64,000 bases of DNA from NCBI GenBank assembly GCA_963989245.1, contig OZ022345.1, positions 21,921,696-21,985,695 of the forward strand, in the 5' to 3' direction. The notes under the pieces are model-generated. The model was not told where the DNA came from. It did not search any database and saw nothing but the letters and a program-made list of their open reading frames with translations. The position numbers were made by a program, and so were the translations under genes. The stretch comes from Nansenia antarctica (lineage: Eukaryota > Chordata > Actinopteri > Argentiniformes > Microstomatidae). Shown here piece after piece: positions 11,343 through 21,980 of this stretch. Numbering within the stretch: position 1 is the first letter of the stretch; every line of letters starts with the position of its first letter.

Positions 11343-12239
11343 GTCTAGGTGATACGCAGGACTACGCCGTATACCCACTAGGAAAGGCCAAGGATTTGCG
11401 TATACCCACTTAAAAATGTGCGAGGATACGTAACGGCGTTTTGTGACAGAACTTTCACTTTCATTCATAAACTTCACCCCGTCTGTGTTACGAAGCACTT
11501 GACTTTTGGACCATTGGGACTGACTATAGCGTCATATACCATCAACGGGGGGAAATGCGACATGAAATATGACAAAATGCAGCACTATCATGCACAGATC
11601 AGCCTTATACAGGGATTAAAGTTCTCCGTCGCTACGACGGATTTCCGTCAATTTTTCCCAAGTCGCGACGGATTTCCGTCAATTGGCTACCTGGTGTAAT
11701 ATGATTTGTAGAGGCATACAGTCTCTTATGATATCGGTCAACAGCGGAGCTAGGGTGGGGGCGAGGGGGGCGGCCCACCATTGACGAGGGGGTTCTTGAC
11801 GGCCAAGTGCCACAACCGCAGGGCCCTGTTCACCTGGCTGTTTGTATTGTCGATTCCGCCCGTAAGTACCACCTCAGCAGGGCCCCCCGTCACTCTGAGG
11901 AGAGAAGATTTTACGGTCGCGCTGATATTTAAAACACCTAGCCTGTCTGTTGTAGGCCTATTTCTTTCCCTCGCTGTCTTTTTGTAAAATAAAATAAAAG
12001 AGTCAAGATGAGCGTTTGAATTCAGAAGAGGTGATGATCATTAACGTACCAAATGCAATGGCAATGTAAAAAAAAAAGTCAATCTTTCAGACTCGGGGAG
12101 ATGATTGGCTGTCAATCTCACTCTGATATTGTTTACTGTACGTGCGACCTGTGCGTCATTTGATTTGAGAGAACGTGATTTACGTGACCTTCAGAGTGTA
12201 ACATTGCAATTACCTAAAATACCCGAGAAATAACAGCGG

Positions 12240-12330
12240 AAGAACTTGGTGGCCTCATGTGTTGTACTGAAGAAGACCTCACGGTCGAAACGTCTTTTTT
12301 ACTTGCTGCTTGATAAATAAAAATTGGAGC
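12240..12330 (+). repeat. Penelope-like 3' tail with hammerhead-like core
   Basis: The sequence CTGAAGA, a GACC/GGTC hairpin with loop TCAC, then GAAA (12267-12290), followed by AATAAA-rich sequence, is a dispersed motif of fish and amphibian genomes. A related one is at 44703-44750. CUGANGA-stem-GAAA is the core arrangement of hammerhead ribozymes, which are known in Penelope-like elements. I cannot place a proper stem III or a cleavage triplet, so activity is doubtful. Confidence 0.4.
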
Positions 12331-12588
12331 AACGAAAAGTGAGTGCGGGCTACCTTTTTGTATCAATATTACTGCACTGTCAGTTTTAGCTCAGCACCGA
12401 AGACAGGAGGATGTGCGTTATTTTTTCTTTAAAAACTCATGTGTTCCACTCACAAACTTCTTCTCAACGCAACCCTCCACACCTGGCCAGTTTCCCACTA
12501 GCCGTAACGTTAGCGAAGTAAGTGGGTCTTCGGGTCGGACTCAGGAGGATGAACAGCATAGGCCTACAGCTGGCTCCGTTCATGTGCT

Positions 12589-12796
12589 GTGGAAAGCAAC
12601 CACCGCGACGATGATGATAGTGATACTAGTGATGAGGATAATATAAACGAAGACAGTGACAACACGGGTGAAGGTCTAGTTAGTGATACTGGAAATGCTG
12701 CTGACAGTGCTAGCCCCACTACTCGCCAAGCAAGTGAAGAGGACGCAGCTAACGTTATGCAGGAAAGCAATGATGGAAGTGAAAATGATGATCCGT
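12589..12796 (+). CDS. possible acidic 5' coding exon of the hAT gene
   Basis: From the ATG at 12589 the frame is open for 69 codons and very acidic (runs such as DDDDSDTSDEDNINEDSD). It reaches a strong donor, CC|GTAAGT, at 12796. The next exon could join at 13340 (acceptor TAG before AAGCATGG), which would keep the frame into the main transposase start. That acceptor has a poor pyrimidine tract. The exon may instead be 5' UTR. Confidence 0.4.
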
Positions 12797-13342
12797 AAGT
12801 TGAGTTGTTTCATATTCATTAATTTGTAAATCTGTCTATCAAAATCTGTCGACCGCCGTGTCTCCTTAATTTGTGTTGGTATAGTCAGTCACACATTGCT
12901 TGCACTTCTAGTTTGTTGTGTGTGGCTTGATTATGTGGCTTGATTGTGTACTAGGCTATGGCTGTGTATGAGAATCCAACAATCACATGTTAAATTGGTA
13001 AAATCCATCCAGGAGTTGTTTCGTTTAGTATCAGCAGTTCGGTCTTTACCGATAAATGCATGGCTCTGACCATGGTACTGAAATAGGCTACAATAATTAT
13101 TATTATTATTAATATTATTATTAGGCTATTATAGCCTTCTAACGAAAACACAAAGTTCAAGTAGGATATCCTATAATTCTAATTTAAATTAACCCCGTAG
13201 GCTACGGATTTAGAAAATGTAATTGGATACTGTGGTGGGTTGACATAATTCACCCACGGAACTATGGGTTGGGGATCTCGGCACTACATACACACCTATA
13301 TGATGCACCCCCGCGGTAATCTGCGATCGGTCAGCTAGAAGC

Positions 13343-16300
13343 ATGGACGCGCTCATACTAAAAGAAGGCTCCAATGTATCGGACATTGATCAAAGCGTGA
13401 GAAATAAATGGAGATGGGCTTGGCTCTACGAAACGGGGTATGATAACAAGCCTTTTAGTTCATGGTGCAAAAAAATAAAAGAGCCAGGTGTGTGTTTTTG
13501 CACCATATGCCACAGGAAATTACAGTATGGCAGTAATGGGAAAAAGGTGCTAGCTCGCCATCAATCAGAAGCTAGCCACAAGACTCGCGTTCGCGCTCTC
13601 CAGCACACAGCCTCCCTGCCTGGCGCGACAACCACAACAACGGAGGTAAAGGTATCTATGACCGACCGTGTGTGCAATCATAAAGTGCGCATATGTTCAT
13701 TCATAGCAGAGCATGACCTGTCTTTCACGATCTCGCAACCACTAGTTGACCTCATCCTATCGGTTGCCGATAACCAGAGTGCACTTTCAAGATTGTCCAT
13801 GTCCAATGCCCACGCCTCTTACATGTCCACACACGGCATTGCTGCTCATCAGAAAAACGAATTGTCAACTAGACTGAAAACAAAGATGTTTTCTTTAAAT
13901 GCAGATGAGGCAACAGATGGTAACATGGACAGGATCCTTAATGTTCTTGTAAGGTACTTCGATGAGGATATGGGGAAAGTGTTGACCCAGCATCTGACCT
14001 CAAGGATAGTTAACATCGCAGATGCCTCAACCCTCACACACACACTGACAGATATCCTCCAGTCATACAACCTGAACTGGAATCAGGTTGTTGCTATACT
14101 GCTGGATAACTGCAATGTGATGAGAGGGAAAAGGTCTGGAGTGGAGACACAAATCCGAAAAGAAAATCCATCACTCCTGGACATCAGCGGAGACACGGTT
14201 CACATGGTCTCAAATGCAACCAAGGCCCTTTTGAAGCCTTTCCAGGGATTTGTGGATGAATTTTGCTCTGATGTCTACTATGATGTAGAAAAATTCCCCA
14301 AACAGAAGGAGCTTTTTGGCGAGTTTCAGTCCTTGCTCCATTTGGAGAAGAAGAGCTTGATCCGTCCCATCAGCAGCAGGTTCCTCCAAATGCTGGATGT
14401 GTGCAACAGAATACGGGAGCTTATGGATCCATTGATTGTGCACTTCTACAGCTTCCTGTCTCCTCAAGATCAGCACAATAACAGGTACAATAGCATTAGC
14501 ATTCTCTTTTTATGTCTGTTTTCTCTGTACTAGCAGGCCCAATTTGCAAAATCTAATTAAATAAATCAGAGCAAATATAGCATTCCTGTTCCCCCAACTG
14601 TATAATTATATGCTTTTTGTGATGCAGATGGCTCCTGAACCAGGTTCTTGATCAGCATGCAGTTACATCTGATGAGAAGGCAAGGATCACGGTTCTGCAA
14701 CTGCAAATGGCAAAATCTGCAGGGACCGGAACTGATGTCAACCAAAACCGGAAGACACGCATCTGTATGCTTTTCTCAGAGTTCAACAAGCTCACAGCCT
14801 TGATTGATTTATACAGAGGTATGTTCTCGGGCTGGGTGATATTGAAAAAAACTGACATTGCAATATTCTTTTTCACTGCAATATATAGGCCTATTGTGAT
14901 ACATAAAAGAAAACTGGCATGCAGGCACGTGTTACAGATTTACTTATCTAACTTAAGATCAGTAAATCTGATTGGCTGACCTGGCATGTAGGAGCAGCCC
15001 TTATTGTGCAGCCCTAGCTCAGTCACTTTTGAAGTGGAAAGAAATGTACAGAGATGTCTTATCGATTTATTTATTGTTGCATATTTTTCCTGTAATGGAA
15101 TCTGAGTATGTTACATTACTATGTTTGTGATCAGGAAAGAATAGTAAAACATATTCAGCGACTTTTCTAATCAGGCTTAATTGTGATTTTCAGGTGTACT
15201 TCCAACTTTCCAGGTGTTCCTGAAAAAGTTGCAGCATGAAAAGCCCATGCTCCACGCACTGCATGCCGAAATGATGCTACTGGTCCGGGAACTTCTTTCC
15301 AAGTTCATGAAGCCTGTTCATATCCCCCTGAGTGTGAAGGGCTTGTTGAAGCTTGATGTTCAGAAGAGAGACCTGCAGTACCCTGACCAAAGGTTGTCTG
15401 TGGGGAGATTCAGCTTCTCTACCTTAAACAAGGCTAGAGTGGAGAAAAGGCCCTGGGTGCAGAACGTCCACAGCTCTCTCAGAGAAGGCTACATCAATGC
15501 AGCAACATACCTCCTGAAAAACCTTCCCCTCAACAACCACATCATCACCTCTTTGTCTGTGCTGACACCATCATTGATTCTCCACGAATCGGTCCAAGGG
15601 GCATTCAACACCTTAGCCAAGGCCTTGCCAAATGCAGTGAAATCTGAGGAGCTTGGTAAACTGAATGAAGAGGTGCGAGCCTACCAGATTGACGCAGATT
15701 TAGGAGAACAGGCCAAACACTTTGAGGAGAATACCGAACGAATCGATGTTGACTGGTGGAGTAGGATCTTGGCCAAGAAGACGCCAGAGGGAGGGATGAG
15801 ATTCCCCATCTTAGGGAAGTTGGTAAAGGCCCTTCTGTCATTGTTCACTGGCCCTCTTGTCGAAGGATCATTTAACATCATGGATGACATCATAGAAAAA
15901 GACAGGTTCAGGCTGAACATTGAGACATATGAAGGCTTAGCCATTATCAAGTCCCACATGAAGGCAACAGGGAAACCGGCCTCCAAAATGGAAATCAGCC
16001 CTGCACTGAGGAGCTTGTGCCTGTCTTCTTATGAGAGATACCAAAGTCATCTGAAGAAGAAGAAGGAGGACATTGACAAGCAAAAGGAAAGGAAACTGAT
16101 GGAAGCTGTGAAAGTCCTCTCAGCAGTTAGGGTAAGAAAAGTAACAGAAAAGTTAAAGAAAGGTTCCACCTCTTCTGCTCCTGCAAGAGCCTCCTCCTCC
16201 ACTCTTGGAGTCACAGCCATTTCACCTGTTAGAGCCTCCACCTCCTCCTCCTCCTCCTCCACTCCTGGTGTCGGAGCCACTTCATCTACTACAGCCTCCT

Positions 16301-16920
16301 CCTGCTCCTCCTCCTCCTCCACTCCTGGAGTAAGAGCCACTGCACCTGCTACAGCCTCAAAATCCTCCTCCTCCACTCCTGGAGTCAGAGCTACTGCATC
16401 TACTACAGCCTCAAAATCCTCCTCCTCCACTCCTGGAGTCAGAGCTACTGCATCTACTACAGCCTCAAAATCCTCCTCCTCCACTCCTGGAGTCAGAGCT
16501 ACTGCATCTACTACAGCCTCAAAATCCTCCTCCTCCACTCCTGGAGTCAGAGCTACTGCATCTACTACAGCCTCAAAATACTCCTTCTCCATCCCTGGAG
16601 TCAGAGCCACTGCATCATATTCTAGAGCCTCCTCCTCCTCCTCCTCCACTCCTGGAGTCAAAGCCACTTCACCTGCTACAGCCTCAAAATCCTCCTCCTA
16701 CACTCCTGGAGTCAGAGCCACTTCATCTAGAGCCTCCTCCTCCTCCTCCCCCTCCTCCACTCCTGGAGTCAGAGCCACTTCATCATCTAGAGCCTCCTCC
16801 TCCTCCCCCTCCTCCACTCCTGGAGTCAAAGCTGGTCCCACAGAAGAAACCCTGAAACGGACATCAGGTGTAGCCAAGCTTCAGGCATATCACTTCACTG
16901 CCAAAAAGCAGAAAAAGTGA
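13343..16920 (+). CDS. hAT-superfamily transposase, three exons
   Basis: Exons 13343-14484, 14628-14818 and 15194-16920 join in frame across AG|GT...AG junctions (split codons AG|A and G|GT) and give about 1019 residues without a stop. Near the N-terminus C53-x2-C56-x16-H73-x5-H79 forms a BED-like zinc finger. The RNase H-like fold shows candidate acidic residues in NADEATD (D188/D192) and LLDNCNVMRG (D255), then DTVHMVSNATK. The C-terminal hAT block EGSFNIMDDI near residue 668 supplies the likely last Glu and the dimerisation region. Residues about 767-990 are a Ser/Thr/Pro/Gly repeat, unusual for the family, followed by a basic end. It would bind the 9820/17748 TIRs in the nucleus and cut and paste them. 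It could be active or recently active. The catalytic assignment is by eye. Confidence 0.85.
14828..15016. mobile_element. small MITE in the second intron of the transposase gene
   Basis: GGGCTGGGTGATATTG at the left and ATTGTGCAGCCCTAG at the right are related inverted ends of a common vertebrate hAT MITE type. The piece lies wholly inside the second intron and leaves both splice sites intact. No clear target duplication. Confidence 0.5.
16360..16840 (+). repeat. 51-bp coding tandem repeat in the transposase tail
   Basis: Units of 51 bases encode 17-residue repeats of the type SSSTPGVRATASTTASK. About four copies are near-perfect (16360-16580), with degenerate Ser-rich copies before and after. 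The length stays a multiple of three, so the frame is kept to the stop at 16920. Confidence 0.9.
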
Positions 16921-16932
16921 AAAGCACTATAA

Positions 16933-17003
16933 GCCTCCTAAATTTCGTTGTTTGGTACCTGTACTGTAGCAATGACAAATAAAGTATATCTATCTATCTA
17001 GTA
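16933..17003 (+). mobile_element. LINE family-D tail after the transposase stop codon
   Basis: Starting 13 bases after the stop, CCTCCTAAATTTCGTTG and GGTACCTGTACTGTAGCAAT match the family-D 3' end. AATAAA follows at about 16979 and then a (TCTA)n tail. It could supply the poly(A) signal of the transposase mRNA. A second AATAAA lies near 17360. Confidence 0.75.
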
Positions 17004-18487
17004 AGTATTACACTTATTATTATTTAATGCTGTTTTGGTCTTTTTCAGTGATCGCTCACTTCAAAACAAAAACTGTGTTTGTTTGGTGTTATACTAGACA
17101 GCTGCCATCTCAAGGTGGGTCTTACTATTAACCTGAAAAAAATGTCAGTATGCATACAGTAGCATTGCATAGTCTTAACATCATATGTTTCTTTTACCTG
17201 CACAGAAACTGGCTGATTGCAGACACCAAAGACTAGAGGAACCTCTGGATGCAGAAGATGTGTGGATTAAGTGCAATACAAGACCCATTCAGTTCATGTG
17301 TTTTTTTGTGTTTTTAGTTCCTTGTTCAAGTTGTAAGCTTGCTTCGGTTGGCACAATGTAAATAAAAAACTTGCACTGAAAAGTTCTGTAGATGGTTGAT
17401 TATTTGTATGTCAGAGTCAACCCTTGCAATAAGTTTCAATTTTATTTCATGAATTGAAAACAGCATTGATATCACATAAAAGCACACTGGCAATAGAAAA
17501 GCTGTTCAAAAGAATCTTCTTCCCTGAAAACGCTAACGTTATAAAATACAAACATATAGTGGAGGTTAAAATGAGAATATGACTTGGCTTGAACACATTT
17601 TCAGTCAGGAGATTTTTTTTTGCTTTAATCCCTGGCCTTATAATATATAACGTTAGACAGGGAGCGCAGATGTATTTTTATGAACGATATGAGGCTGGGA
17701 GGGAAAAATCACAGTATACCCACTAGAACAAACTAGACTACACCACTGAAGTAGGCCTATGAGAGTACACGCACAAAACCGGCTAACGTTACTCATTAAC
17801 TGTTTACACAAGTAAAATCACAGTGTGACAGTCAGATGGAGCATTCGGTAAACAATAGGGCTGGGTATCGCCACTGATTTCCCAAAACGATTCGATTTCG
17901 ATTCGATTCGATTCGATTCCGATTCGATTTAGTTACAATATCAATTTTCCTTGAATATGAAGAGATTCTCAGAACTAATGCTATAAATGGTTCAAGGAAC
18001 CCTATAACATGTAGCATTGTTAAACATATCAATGTTTACATTAAGAATTGACTCCAAAGCAGTTACATGAATGTACTTCTTATTGGAACATAAATGAACA
18101 TCATTGACCAACATTTTGCTAAATCAGACACGACAAAAAGTGCTTTTTAACGTGCTTTACTGCAGCCAGTGTAAATAAAGGGGCTACAAACATAGCCTAT
18201 CGGTAAACAAGACATCACATATCCCTCAGGACAGTCTCAAATAGCTTATTTGCATAATATATATATATATACAAAATAAAAATGTGCAAAACTCAAACGA
18301 AAATAGTGCAATAGATGAGGGTATTTTGGGGAACAAAAAAACACATTGTAAACCATAATGTCCATGAAACTAAAGCCCTTCATTACTGCTTTCTCACTTT
18401 TTGGAGATTGGAAGATTTTATTCAGGAATAAACATAATTGGAAAATCAATGATTATTAAAATACTGTAGTATACAGTAACAATAAGT

Positions 18488-18717
18488 TAGTGGAAACACC
18501 ACAAATCTACGGAACCACTTATTGAGGCATCACCCTGATGTGAAACATGGAAAAGAGGATCCAAAACAAGCCTCGCTGATAAAGTGGCAAGTGATTGTCA
18601 GGTACGAGTCCACTGCTCTGGATGTCCAGCTGTCACACGTTATGGCAACTCTCTCTGCTGGCTGTCAGGGTGATGCCTCAATAAGTGGTTCCGTAGATTT
18701 GTGGTGTTTCCACTAAA
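18488..18717. repeat. internal inverted duplication of the BED exon
   Basis: About 50 bases at 18488-18537 recur as an inverted copy at 18668-18717, with 130 bases between. Both arms code for the same BED finger end (LRNHLLRHHPD), the left arm on + and the right arm on -. The RNA could form a 50-bp hairpin. Confidence 0.85.
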
Positions 18718-18834
18718 TGTAACCTCCACTGCGCACAGCTTGCATATGGCTTTGCTTTTGTCCTGCTCATCTCTATCGTCATAATTTTTACATCCAAAAT
18801 GCACCCAGACATCTGCCTTTAAGCCTGGTCGTTG
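18640..18834 (-). pseudogene. BED zinc-finger remnant of a ZBED1/Ac-like hAT transposase
   Basis: On the minus strand the frame reads DVWVHFGCKNYDDRDEQ, then AICKLCAVEVTFSGNTTNL, then RNHLLRHHPDS. This is a complete BED finger: aromatic start, C-x2-C, then L-x2-H-x4-H. The frame ends shortly after, so only the DNA-binding domain remains. Confidence 0.8.
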
Positions 18835-19361
18835 CGTGAGATATGATAAATTATTGTAGCGCGAGATCTGGCCACGAGATCTCGTTGCGGGTTGAAGCTG
18901 CAAGCAAAAAAAAAAAAAAAAAGATCGATCTCGGGATTTATGAATCGATAATCGCTCATTCAATAGATCGATTCAGAACCGGGAAATCGATTTTTTGAAC
19001 CCAGCCCTAGTAAACAACAACAGCAAGGTAATGCTATCAGTTGAGTTAAAGAAAAACAACTCTTACCTTTGAGGACACCAACATGAGCCCTGCTTACCCG
19101 TACCTCCGCCGTTCTGTTCGTGGTGATTTTAGAGGCAATAGATTATTTTTGCCCCGCGCATATTGCTATGAATAGTTCGAAGCTAGGTGCTTGCACGTTA
19201 GGTGCGAGAATGCTCGGTTAACCCATTAGCGGGAACATTATTTGTTTCACAAAATAGGCTGATTTAATTAACCATGAACATCAGAGACATACATTACGAA
19301 TGTTCATTTAAAATATTCTATACTGAGCACTGGTATAAGAACATGAACCAGAGAACAGCAG

Positions 19362-19546
19362 TGTTATGTACGACAGTATGTCATTGCAGCACTTTGTTGC
19401 ACTTTACGACGTCACGTTCTGTACGTCCGTTAGAGCTTTACAACGGTGTGTGTGTGTTGTCAGAATGAATGGCACTTGACAGTAAACGGAGCTCAGTTTG
19501 TATACCTGTGTGGATCTACATTTATTAGCATAACACAAACATAATA
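19362..19546. mobile_element. 185-bp insertion relative to copy A
   Basis: Copy A (about 2130-2165, reversed) runs straight through where copy B has about 185 extra bases between two AGCAG 5-mers. The insert begins TGTTATG. A small transposon or solo-LTR fragment is possible, but the ends do not decide it. Confidence 0.5.
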
Positions 19547-20060
19547 AGCAGTAAATGCAATAACCCACAGTCGTCACTGATGTTGCATTTTCGATTAGGA
19601 TACGGGATTAAAGGCACCGGCGTGTGTCCCGCTAAATTCGGACCAATCACAAAACTGTTTTGAAAGCGCGTCGCCTCGCGCCGCGCGCCTGTTCAGAGCG
19701 ATTCAGTCTCGATTGCAGTGCAAACACAAACGACGAGGTTAATTGCAACATTGTAACATATTGTAAATAACTACCTCTAAATCGTAACGAAATGTTGGTC
19801 TGGAAGTGGCCTAAATCTAGCTTCAATCTGCTTTTTTTCTGTTCTCCGGTCATAATAACTCGCTGCCTTTCTGCGCAGCCTGAATCAAAGTGGACTGTCT
19901 GAATCAATTAGTGGCAGAGGACATTCATTGGTGGCGGCCCGCCACCAATAAATGCATATAGAGGAAACACTGAGTATAGTAGTATAGTAGATAGTGTACA
20001 TAGCCTTTATTTATGTAAACCAGCTCTTTTCCCTTTTTTATTTTACCCGTGGCCCTCTTG

Positions 20061-21481
20061 CAGGGTTGCCACGCTACCTGGAAAACAGGGAAAACATGGA
20101 AATTATTGAGCCCTGTTCCATACCTGGAAAAGGCATGGAAACTGAGCAAAATTGAAAATTAACATGGAAATCTTGTGTTGTCCTGGAAAATTTGATAGGC
20201 TTTCTAAAACATTTAATAATCTAAGTTTATTCTCAAATGTAAGTAATTGGCTTGGAACTGTCTGTGGCTGTTCTAAATGTGGCTTTATCAATGTTGGTTG
20301 GCAAGCACATTGATGTGCTAGCTAGCGCTTGGAATGTGTTGCTAACGGTAACGGCCTATAGCGCTAATACTTCCTGATATCCGCGAGTGGGGGGCGCAAG
20401 TTAAAACGGTCACATCTCAGCGTAGGAACGTTGGATTTACTCAGGAAGTGGTAGAAGTTTGACTGGCGGTCAATGCAAATGTGTGATCTTTGCTACTTTA
20501 ATAGATGATGCATTTGCCAAGTGATCAGTATTTAGCCTGTATGGTATATATAGTATATGTATGTGGATATATATATATATTTATATGAAGATGTTATAGC
20601 TAGCTAGCTATGATTTATTATCAAAATAATGAACAGCAAGCTAGATCCAAAACTAGGGCCGGTGGAGGAGGGCAAGTGTCACATTGGACAGACTACCAAA
20701 ACAGAAAAATAAAGTATCTTAACTACAGCAAGTGATAGATGTCAGAAATACATTATCTGGAGATTCAATAAGGTAGTTGTATATGTCAGGATATGGGTTA
20801 GGGTTATATGACATCTCAGGCCGTCGGGTCGTTAAGCCACATAGATGGAGGCAGACTGAAAGGACACACATCAAAATTATTTCATGATTTTTAAAATATA
20901 TAACGACGTAGATCATTGATCGGCAACGACACTATATCATTGTTTGCCTGACTGGCCATCGGATTTGGGCTCCTAATAGCTACAAATCAATACTGTTTTC
21001 TTATTTTAACGTATAAAAGTAGCAAAGACCATAAATTTGCATTGACCGCAAGTCAAACTTCTAACAATTCTACCACCCAAAAGGGGGCGTGATCGTTCTG
21101 ATGACAGGGAGATGACGTATGACTGCTCTGATGAATTGGAATCACCACCATCACCTATACGTTTTAGGGAACCAAGTTTTTCAGCCCAGTGGTGTTCTAG
21201 GCTGGAAATTAGTTCTAGTTTAATACATCTACACTGAGCTATCAAAACACTGGTTAGACAGCTAACTATCTCTAAGCATTTAAGAGCTGATCGCACATCT
21301 AGACGGCACATCTTTTAAATCAAGTAAGTAGTCAGGTGTCCTCCTGGGGTGGGGGTGGGCCGGTGTGGTGGACGGGCAGGGGCGGAAAGTTTTAACCGTC
21401 TAGATATCATCACAAAACATGGTACCTGGAAAATCAAGAGGTGGTATGGAAAATTATTTCAAGGCAAGCGTGGCAACCCTG
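20061..21481. mobile_element. 1.4-kb DNA transposon with CAGGGTTGCCACGCT ends
   Basis: CAGGGTTGCCACGCT and AGCGTGGCAACCCTG are a perfect 15-bp inverted repeat. The surrounding family-D LINE resumes immediately after it. The flanks share only TCTTG (20056-20060 and 21482-21486), so the superfamily is unclear. Near the left end TGGAAA/TTTCCA motifs are repeated. No transposase frame. Confidence 0.8.
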
Positions 21482-21852
21482 TCTTGTCTTTAGTCTTTTT
21501 CCAAGCACCAGGGGAGCCCCCCCTCCTAAATTTCGTTGTATGGTACCTGTACTGTATTAATGACAATAAAGACCATTCATTCATTCATTCATTGCCATAG
21601 GATAGACGTCAGCTATTCCCGCGAGACCAGGAAACGGGATTTGAAATGGCGGGACGTGAAACTAAAATGGTGGATCAATAAACGCACACAGTGCTGAGAC
21701 TGAAGACAACACGAGTCATTTATTAAGTTTATAACTAGAGATGCTCCGATCTGATCGGCGCCGATCGATATCGGCCGATATGGCCTTGATCGGTTTTGAT
21801 CGGAGTTCTCAAAACGGCCGATCAAACACGGCCGATCAGTTTACATAGAGAA

Positions 21853-21980
21853 ATGGCGTCGCCAGTCTGGCAATATTACACAGTGTCGGAAAGAGACAAC
21901 AAATATGCAGTTTGTAATGTCTGCTCAAAAGAAATTCCTCGCGGAGGAACGCACGCAAGGTCTTTCAATACCACGAATAT
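21853..21980 (+). pseudogene. BED zinc-finger fragment broken by an insertion
   Basis: From the ATG at 21853 the frame reads SPVWQYYTVSERDNKYAVC, then NVCSKEIPRGG, then RSFNTTN, a BED finger through its second cysteine. The nested element begins at 21981. Just after it, at 22577, NIRHLL resumes and supplies the His-containing end, so this finger was intact before the insertion. Confidence 0.8.

Larger units (their letters stand above)
9820..17748 (+). mobile_element. 7.9-kb hAT transposon, apparently autonomous
   Basis: The element starts CAGTGGTGTAGTCTAG and ends CTAGACTACACCACTG (16-bp inverted repeat). It is flanked by a perfect 8-bp duplication AAGTAGGC (9812-9819 and 17749-17756). It contains a three-exon transposase gene reading + at 13343-16920, a nested Charlie-like hAT in its left end, a LINE tail after the stop codon, and an intronic MITE. 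The large size comes mainly from nesting and introns. Confidence 0.9.
17856..19009 (-). mobile_element. BED-type hAT, non-autonomous, TSD GTAAACAA
   Basis: The ends TAGGGCTGGGTATCG and CGATTTTTTGAACCCAGCCCTA are imperfect inverted repeats. A perfect 8-bp duplication GTAAACAA flanks it (17848-17855 and 19010-19017). The matching site in copy A (about 3820-3830, reversed) has no insertion. The body carries BED zinc-finger remnants and an internal inverted duplication. Catalytic domains are absent. Confidence 0.92.
9533..19972. mobile_element. hAT element of the CAGTGTTTCCTC family, copy B
   Basis: It begins CAGTGTTTCCTCC and ends GAGGAAACACTG, a hAT-type terminus also found at 30403 and 31150. 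The flanks share GTATAGTA-like sequence (9525-9532 and 19973-19980), an imperfect target duplication. The element's own DNA is about 1 kb. The rest is inserted: a 7.9-kb hAT, a BED-type hAT and a short piece near 19362. Colinearity with copy A (207-3950, reversed) confirms the unity of the interrupted parts. Confidence 0.75.
7440..21591 (+). mobile_element. LINE family D insertion, exploded by nested elements
   Basis: A 5'-truncated LINE 3' end begins with sequence matching the reverse complement of 4570-4440. It ends at 21515-21591 with the family-D tail and (ATTC)n. The 7-bp direct repeat TTGCCAT flanks it (7433-7439 and 21592-21598). The LINE itself is only a few hundred bases. The 14-kb span comes from three later insertions: 7613-9430, 9533-19972 and 20061-21481. 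The colinear order of LINE pieces between the insertions supports this. Confidence 0.85.

Noticed and set aside
16047..16667. 206-residue acidic frame on the minus strand with many Glu and Val
   Set aside because: It is the antisense of the Ser-rich repeat in the transposase tail.
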